Assembly (NCBI GenBank): GCA_020186115.1
Contig: WSYJ01000182.1
Span: forward strand, 310,001 to 374,000
Direction of reading: 5' to 3'
Length of the DNA stretch: 64,000 nucleotides
From: Histomonas meleagridis
Lineage: Eukaryota > Parabasalia > Tritrichomonadida > Dientamoebidae
Shown here in pieces: positions 60,017 through 64,000 of the stretch. Positions within the stretch are counted from its first letter, which is position 1, and every line of letters starts with the position of its first letter. The notes beneath the pieces are model-generated. The model ran no database searches. It saw nothing but the letters and a program-made list of their open reading frames with translations, and was not told where the DNA came from. The translations under genes and the position numbers were made by a program.

Positions 60017-61520
60017 TTATAATTTTTTAAGAAGTAAATTTACTATTTCTGTATAACCTTTTTGCTGTGAAATTTGTATTGCAGTCAAATATTGTTAAAA
60101 TATATTCCAAATTATTAAAATATATATTAAATTATTAAAACATATTCTAAATTATTCAAATGAATATTTTTTTCATTAACATCAATTCCCTCTTTATCTA
60201 AAAGTGATTTTACTATTTCTATATTATTATTTCTAACTGCTATATGAAGTGCTGTTTCAAATTATTAAAACATATTTCAAATTATTAAAACATATTTCAA
60301 AATATTAAAAACATATTCTAAATTATTCAAATGAATATTTTTTTCATTAACATCAATTCCTTTATCTAAAAGTAATTTTATTATTTCTATATTATTATTT
60401 CTAACTGCTGTATGAAGTGCTGTTTCAAATTATTAAAACATATATAAAATTATTAAAACATATTCTAAATTATCAAAATGAATATTTTTTTGCATTAACA
60501 TCAATTCCTTCTTTATCTAAAAGTAATTTTATTATTTCTATATTATTATTTCTAACTGCTATATGAAGTGCTGTTTCAAATTATGAAAAACATATATAAA
60601 ATTATTAAAACATATATAAAATTGTTAAAACATATTTTAAATTATCAAAATGAATATTTTTTGCATTAACATCAATTCCTTTATCTAAAAGTAATTTTAC
60701 TATTTCTATATTATTATTTTTAACTGCTATATGAAGTGCTGTTTCAAATTATTAAAACATATTTCAAATTATTAAAACATATTACAAATTATTAAAACAT
60801 ATATAAAATTATTAAAAACATATTTCAAATTATTTAAAACATATTCCAAATTATTAAAACATATTTCAAATTATTCAAATGAATATATTTTGCATTAACA
60901 TCAATTCCTTTATCTAAAAGTGATTTTACTATTTCTATATTATTATTTCTAACTGCTATATGAAGTGATGTTTCAAATTATTAAAACATATTCCAAATTA
61001 TTAAAATATATATTAAATTATTAAAACATATCCAAAATTATTCATATAAATATATTTTGAATTAACATCAATTCCTTCTTTATATAAAAGTAATTTTACT
61101 ATTTCTATATTATTATTTCTAACTGCTATATGAAGTGCTGTTTCAAATTATGAAAACATATATAAAATTATTAAAACATATCCAAAATTATTAAAACATA
61201 TTTTAAATTATCAAAATGAATATTTTTTGCATTAACATCAATTCCTTCTTTATCTGAAAGTAATTTTACTATTTCGATATTATTATTTCTAACTGCTATA
61301 TGAAGTGCTGTTGCAAATTATTAAAACATGTTCCAAATTATTAAAACATATTACAAATTATTAAAACATATATAAAATTATTAAAACATATCCAAAATTA
61401 TTCATATAAATATATTTTGAATTAACATCAATTCCTTCTTTATCTAAAAGAAATTTTACTATTTCTATATTATTATTTCTAACTGCTATATGAAGTGCTG
61501 TTTCAAATTATTAAAACATA
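60017..61520 (-). repeat. Ankyrin locus E: about 9 repeats split by type-II spacers
   Basis: Same unit as locus C (TALHIAVRNNNIEIVKLLLD / KEGIDVNAKN) with spacers of the 20-bp minisatellite in different copy numbers. The terminal repeat ends in KKL, stop at 60017-60019, matching EKL, stop in locus C. Copy number and spacer lengths differ from C, so the arrays have changed since duplication. Confidence 0.72.
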
Positions 61521-62729
61521 TTATAAATTATTCAAATGAATAGTTTTTGTATTAACATCTATTCCTTTTTGTTCCACAACATATTTCACAAGTTCAATAT
61601 TTCCTGATTCTGAAGCAAATAACAAAATGTTTTTTGGAATTTGATTATTTTGAAGGAAATATTTAACGAGATATAAATTTCCATTCATTGCTGTTTCATT
61701 TATATTATCTGCATTAATATTAATTCCTTTATCTACCAAAAATGTTAAAATTTCATAATTATCATATAAAATACATTTTCTACCGAATTTTTCAAATGTT
61801 TTAATTTCAGCCATTTTATTTTCATAAATATAATAAAAAATATCATTTTGATGAAATTCAATTGCTGTTTCATATGCACCTTCAAATGATGAATGATATT
61901 GTTCACATAAATGAATGATTTCTTCATTTCCACCTGCAACTGCATATTTACCTGTGTTTTCTACTTTTGCTTCATTCATAAGTAAATATTTAAAACATTT
62001 AATTGATCAAAAAAATGCGGCATAATCAATTAATGTAACATTTTCTTGATTAATAAATGAACATCTTTCATAAAGTGATGGTTCGATTGTTTGGTTAAAA
62101 TCAAAATTTGTTTGCGATGATATTTCTTGAAGGTTTTCTATTTCATCATTTCGAATTATTTTCGCAATTTCATTCGGATTATTTCCTTCTTTAATTAATT
62201 GCTTATGAAGTTCCCAATCATTCTTTGAAAGTTTTTTGTAATTATCCAAAAAGTATTTTTCTATTGGATCATTTCTATTATACTCAAATTCTGAATGATT
62301 TTTGTTTTAGTTTTGTTCTCCTTTTTTATAATGAGCAAAATATTTTGAATGAATATTTTTGGTAATACTTTTATCAACCAAATTTTGTTCAATTAATTTC
62401 TCGATTAAATAATATGATTCTTGTGTGCTGAATGTAGATATACGTTTGATAAAAATTGACATTAATTTCACTATATTTTGATTAATTTCTTCTTCTTTCG
62501 TTTGAAAAAAAAAAAAAAAATTTATGGAAATATCAAATGCTTGTTTTTGTGATGAAAATGCATTATAAACGATGTTACTTATAATAGTATTAAATGTACA
62601 AGGATAGTTTGAATCGAATAATTCCAATACTTTTTTAGAGGACGCCTTGAAGTTTTCTTCTGTTAAACTGAATATATTTTTCTCAAGCTCAATTAGGAAT
62701 TTCAAGCAGGATGAACCAGGCTCAGTCAT
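61521..62729 (-). pseudogene. Ankyrin locus E: DUF3447 ORF with two nonsense codons (paralogue of locus C)
   Basis: Starts at ATG 62729 (MTEPGSSCLKFLIELEKN), nearly identical to locus C. In-frame TAA at 62307-62309, and TGA at 62007-62009 where locus C has GGA (Gly of FFGS). All three open pieces stay in one frame. A run of 16 A/T near 62505-62520 replaces the L-K-T-L coding bases of locus C with F-F-F-F-F. The downstream half is conserved (NGNLYLVKYFLQNNQIPK, SGNIELVKYVVEQKGIDVN). Either a young pseudogene or a copy with assembly errors. Confidence 0.8.
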
Positions 62730-62883
62730 ATCAATGTAAATGTTCCCGCTTGAATAAACCGATCGGTTGAAAATTTTCACAACTTTTTCAAATATTTATT
62801 ACAATAACGATAAATTTTTTTCAAACCTATGCAATTTTGACTTGACACTTTTCCGCCACTTTGTTCAGAATTTCAAGTTTCAA

Positions 62884-64000
62884 ATGGGAGCTGATTTCTT
62901 CGAAGATACATATAGCATCTTTTTCCTTATCGGAATATTAATGCTTCCAAATGTACTTCTTCAGTGCATTCAACAATGGCGTGGAAGGAACCCTGCTCCA
63001 TATTGGGCTTTTTTTTTTAGCATTCTTATGAACGTTGGGTATGGGATTGCTATCTATTCCCCTGAAATTGGTATTCCAATTGCAGCATTTGGCTTATTTT
63101 TTGTTCTTATTCCATTCGATCTTTGTTGCAGAACGAATTCATTTCAATCGCCACATCGTACCACAGAAGATATATTCTCAAAGAAGCTCAACAGAACAGA
63201 ATTTTGTTCGAAGGTGTCTCAGAGTAGAGCCTATTCTCCCTCAATAACTGTTCATTCAGAAGCTTATCACATCCGTCACTACACTACGACAACTGTTGAT
63301 AGTAAAGGGCGTGTTCACGTTCACCACCACACCCAAAAAGTTGTTACTTTCAGAAATGCCAGAGAACTTAAATACACATCATGGGAAGAAGAAGGAAATT
63401 CCATTCGTATTACCAACAACACCACAATGTTTCATGCCATTATTATTCCTAGCTATAAACTTGATGATGATACCAAAGAATCGTTAGGAAATCTCCGTGA
63501 ATACATGCGCTACGAAGCTTTACAACACGATGTCCATGCTAGTGTCTCCACGTCATTTTCAATTGATGGCTTAGAACGTAGTTTTTGTGGATCAGCCACC
63601 CAAGATAGTGTACCAATTATGAACTTTTACCAATCATGGTATGGCCGTACGCTATGGGTCTTTTTCGCTCTTTTGGGCTACCAGTCCGCTTACGAATCGT
63701 TTTATTCAGCTTCGGGCGAAAGATTACAGTTAACGGTCGTCAAACGTATTTCGATGACAGATAAATTGAGGTGCCACTATAAGGAACTGGACCAAACAGC
63801 TGCAGAGACGACGTTTAGGGCTGCTGATGGTGTGCAAACATTCCAACAACCTTTGTTCGTACCAATGGCACAACCATTCCAACAAATTGAGAATCCATAT
63901 GTGATGGCAGGATATGCACCAGAGAACCCATACCAAGAACAACTAACACCAGAGCTACAAAAATTTGCCCAAGAACAAAATATTCAAACAAATGATTATT
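62884..64000 (+). CDS. Membrane protein, TMEM151-like layout, partial at window end
   Basis: Open from ATG 62884 to the window edge (372 codons, no stop). N-terminal TM pair (FFLIGILMLPNVLLQCI and an adjacent helix including FFFSILMNVGYGIAIY), then another (IPIAAFGLFFVLIPFDL). Next is a His/Thr-rich soluble segment (AYHIRHYTTTTVDSKGRVH, VHHHTQKVVTFRNARELKYT) with SWEEEGNS. A later hydrophobic helix (LWVFFALLGYQSAYESF) and a Gln/Pro-rich tail follow. The order resembles the gene at 38341-39315. Better codon balance than its ankyrin neighbours. TMEM151-like is my best but weak suggestion; the C-terminus is outside the window. Confidence 0.65.
   Translation, partial: MGADFFEDTYSIFFLIGILMLPNVLLQCIQQWRGRNPAPYWAFFFSILMNVGYGIAIYSPEIGIPIAAFGLFFVLIPFDLCCRTNSFQSPHRTTEDIFSKKLNRTEFCSKVSQSRAYSPSITVHSEAYHIRHYTTTTVDSKGRVHVHHHTQKVVTFRNARELKYTSWEEEGNSIRITNNTTMFHAIIIPSYKLDDDTKESLGNLREYMRYEALQHDVHASVSTSFSIDGLERSFCGSATQDSVPIMNFYQSWYGRTLWVFFALLGYQSAYESFYSASGERLQLTVVKRISMTDKLRCHYKELDQTAAETTFRAADGVQTFQQPLFVPMAQPFQQIENPYVMAGYAPENPYQEQLTPELQKFAQEQNIQTNDY

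Overview
The window looks like nuclear DNA of a trichomonad (Parabasalia), by inference closer to Tritrichomonas than to Trichomonas vaginalis. It is very AT-rich. Its housekeeping genes are compact, apparently intron-free, and of eukaryotic type. It also carries a BspA-like leucine-rich surface protein, five loci of the DUF3447-plus-ankyrin family that is expanded in trichomonads, and cut-and-paste DNA transposons. Start codons commonly lie only 5-40 bases after an AACGGTTA/TTAACGTTC-type motif, which resembles the M3 promoter element of T. vaginalis. The ribosomal protein eS30 gene also has a CCTTT (M5-like) motif at its expected transcription start.

Layout: 1-902 is the 3' end of a BspA-like gene. 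1928-13045 is dense housekeeping sequence: thioredoxin-fold protein, WDR33/Pfs2, mitotic cyclin, INCENP-like, two small unknowns, DBF4-like, SRP14, epsilon-tubulin, a coiled-coil protein and a large helical-repeat protein. 13486-16413 is ankyrin locus A (minus strand). 16709-27268 is housekeeping again: CRIB-STE20 kinase, coiled-coil protein, RPAC2, eS30, HRD1-like RING ligase, XRN1 and AP mu. 28011-30094 is ankyrin locus B. 30247-32773 is a broken HSP70 gene with a long E/R/Q repeat tail. 33132-35676 is ankyrin locus C. 36180-36530 is an AAA-ATPase relic, followed by tRNA-Ser(AGA), a CNOT4-like protein and a membrane protein. 39804-44493 holds two transposons side by side. 44585-51264 is the large ankyrin locus D. 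Then come a TPR protein, a HEAT-like protein and a UBE2G-type E2. 60017-62729 is locus E, a damaged second copy of locus C. The window closes with a membrane protein running off the end.

The most unusual structure is in the ankyrin loci. Each starts with an ORF of about 390-425 codons (DUF3447), followed by a long row of single ankyrin repeats. Every repeat is separated from the next, at the same place in the repeat, by a short AT-rich spacer that usually contains stops and shifts frame. In locus D about 34 diverged repeats follow one another. I translated nearly all of them and found no stop codon or frameshift inside a repeat, whereas the spacers are full of them. The repeats are therefore under coding selection and the spacers must be bypassed. 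The simplest reading is one tiny intron per repeat, but the spacer edges do not show GT...AG or the known trichomonad splice motifs. Loci A and B share this spacer type (I); loci C and E use a second type (II) built from a 20-bp minisatellite.

Functional links inside the window are modest. Cyclin, INCENP-like, DBF4-like and epsilon-tubulin genes cluster within about 6 kb (cell cycle and division). An HRD1-like E3 and a UBE2G-like E2 together suggest ER-associated degradation. WDR33, CNOT4-like and XRN1 cover mRNA 3'-end formation and decay.
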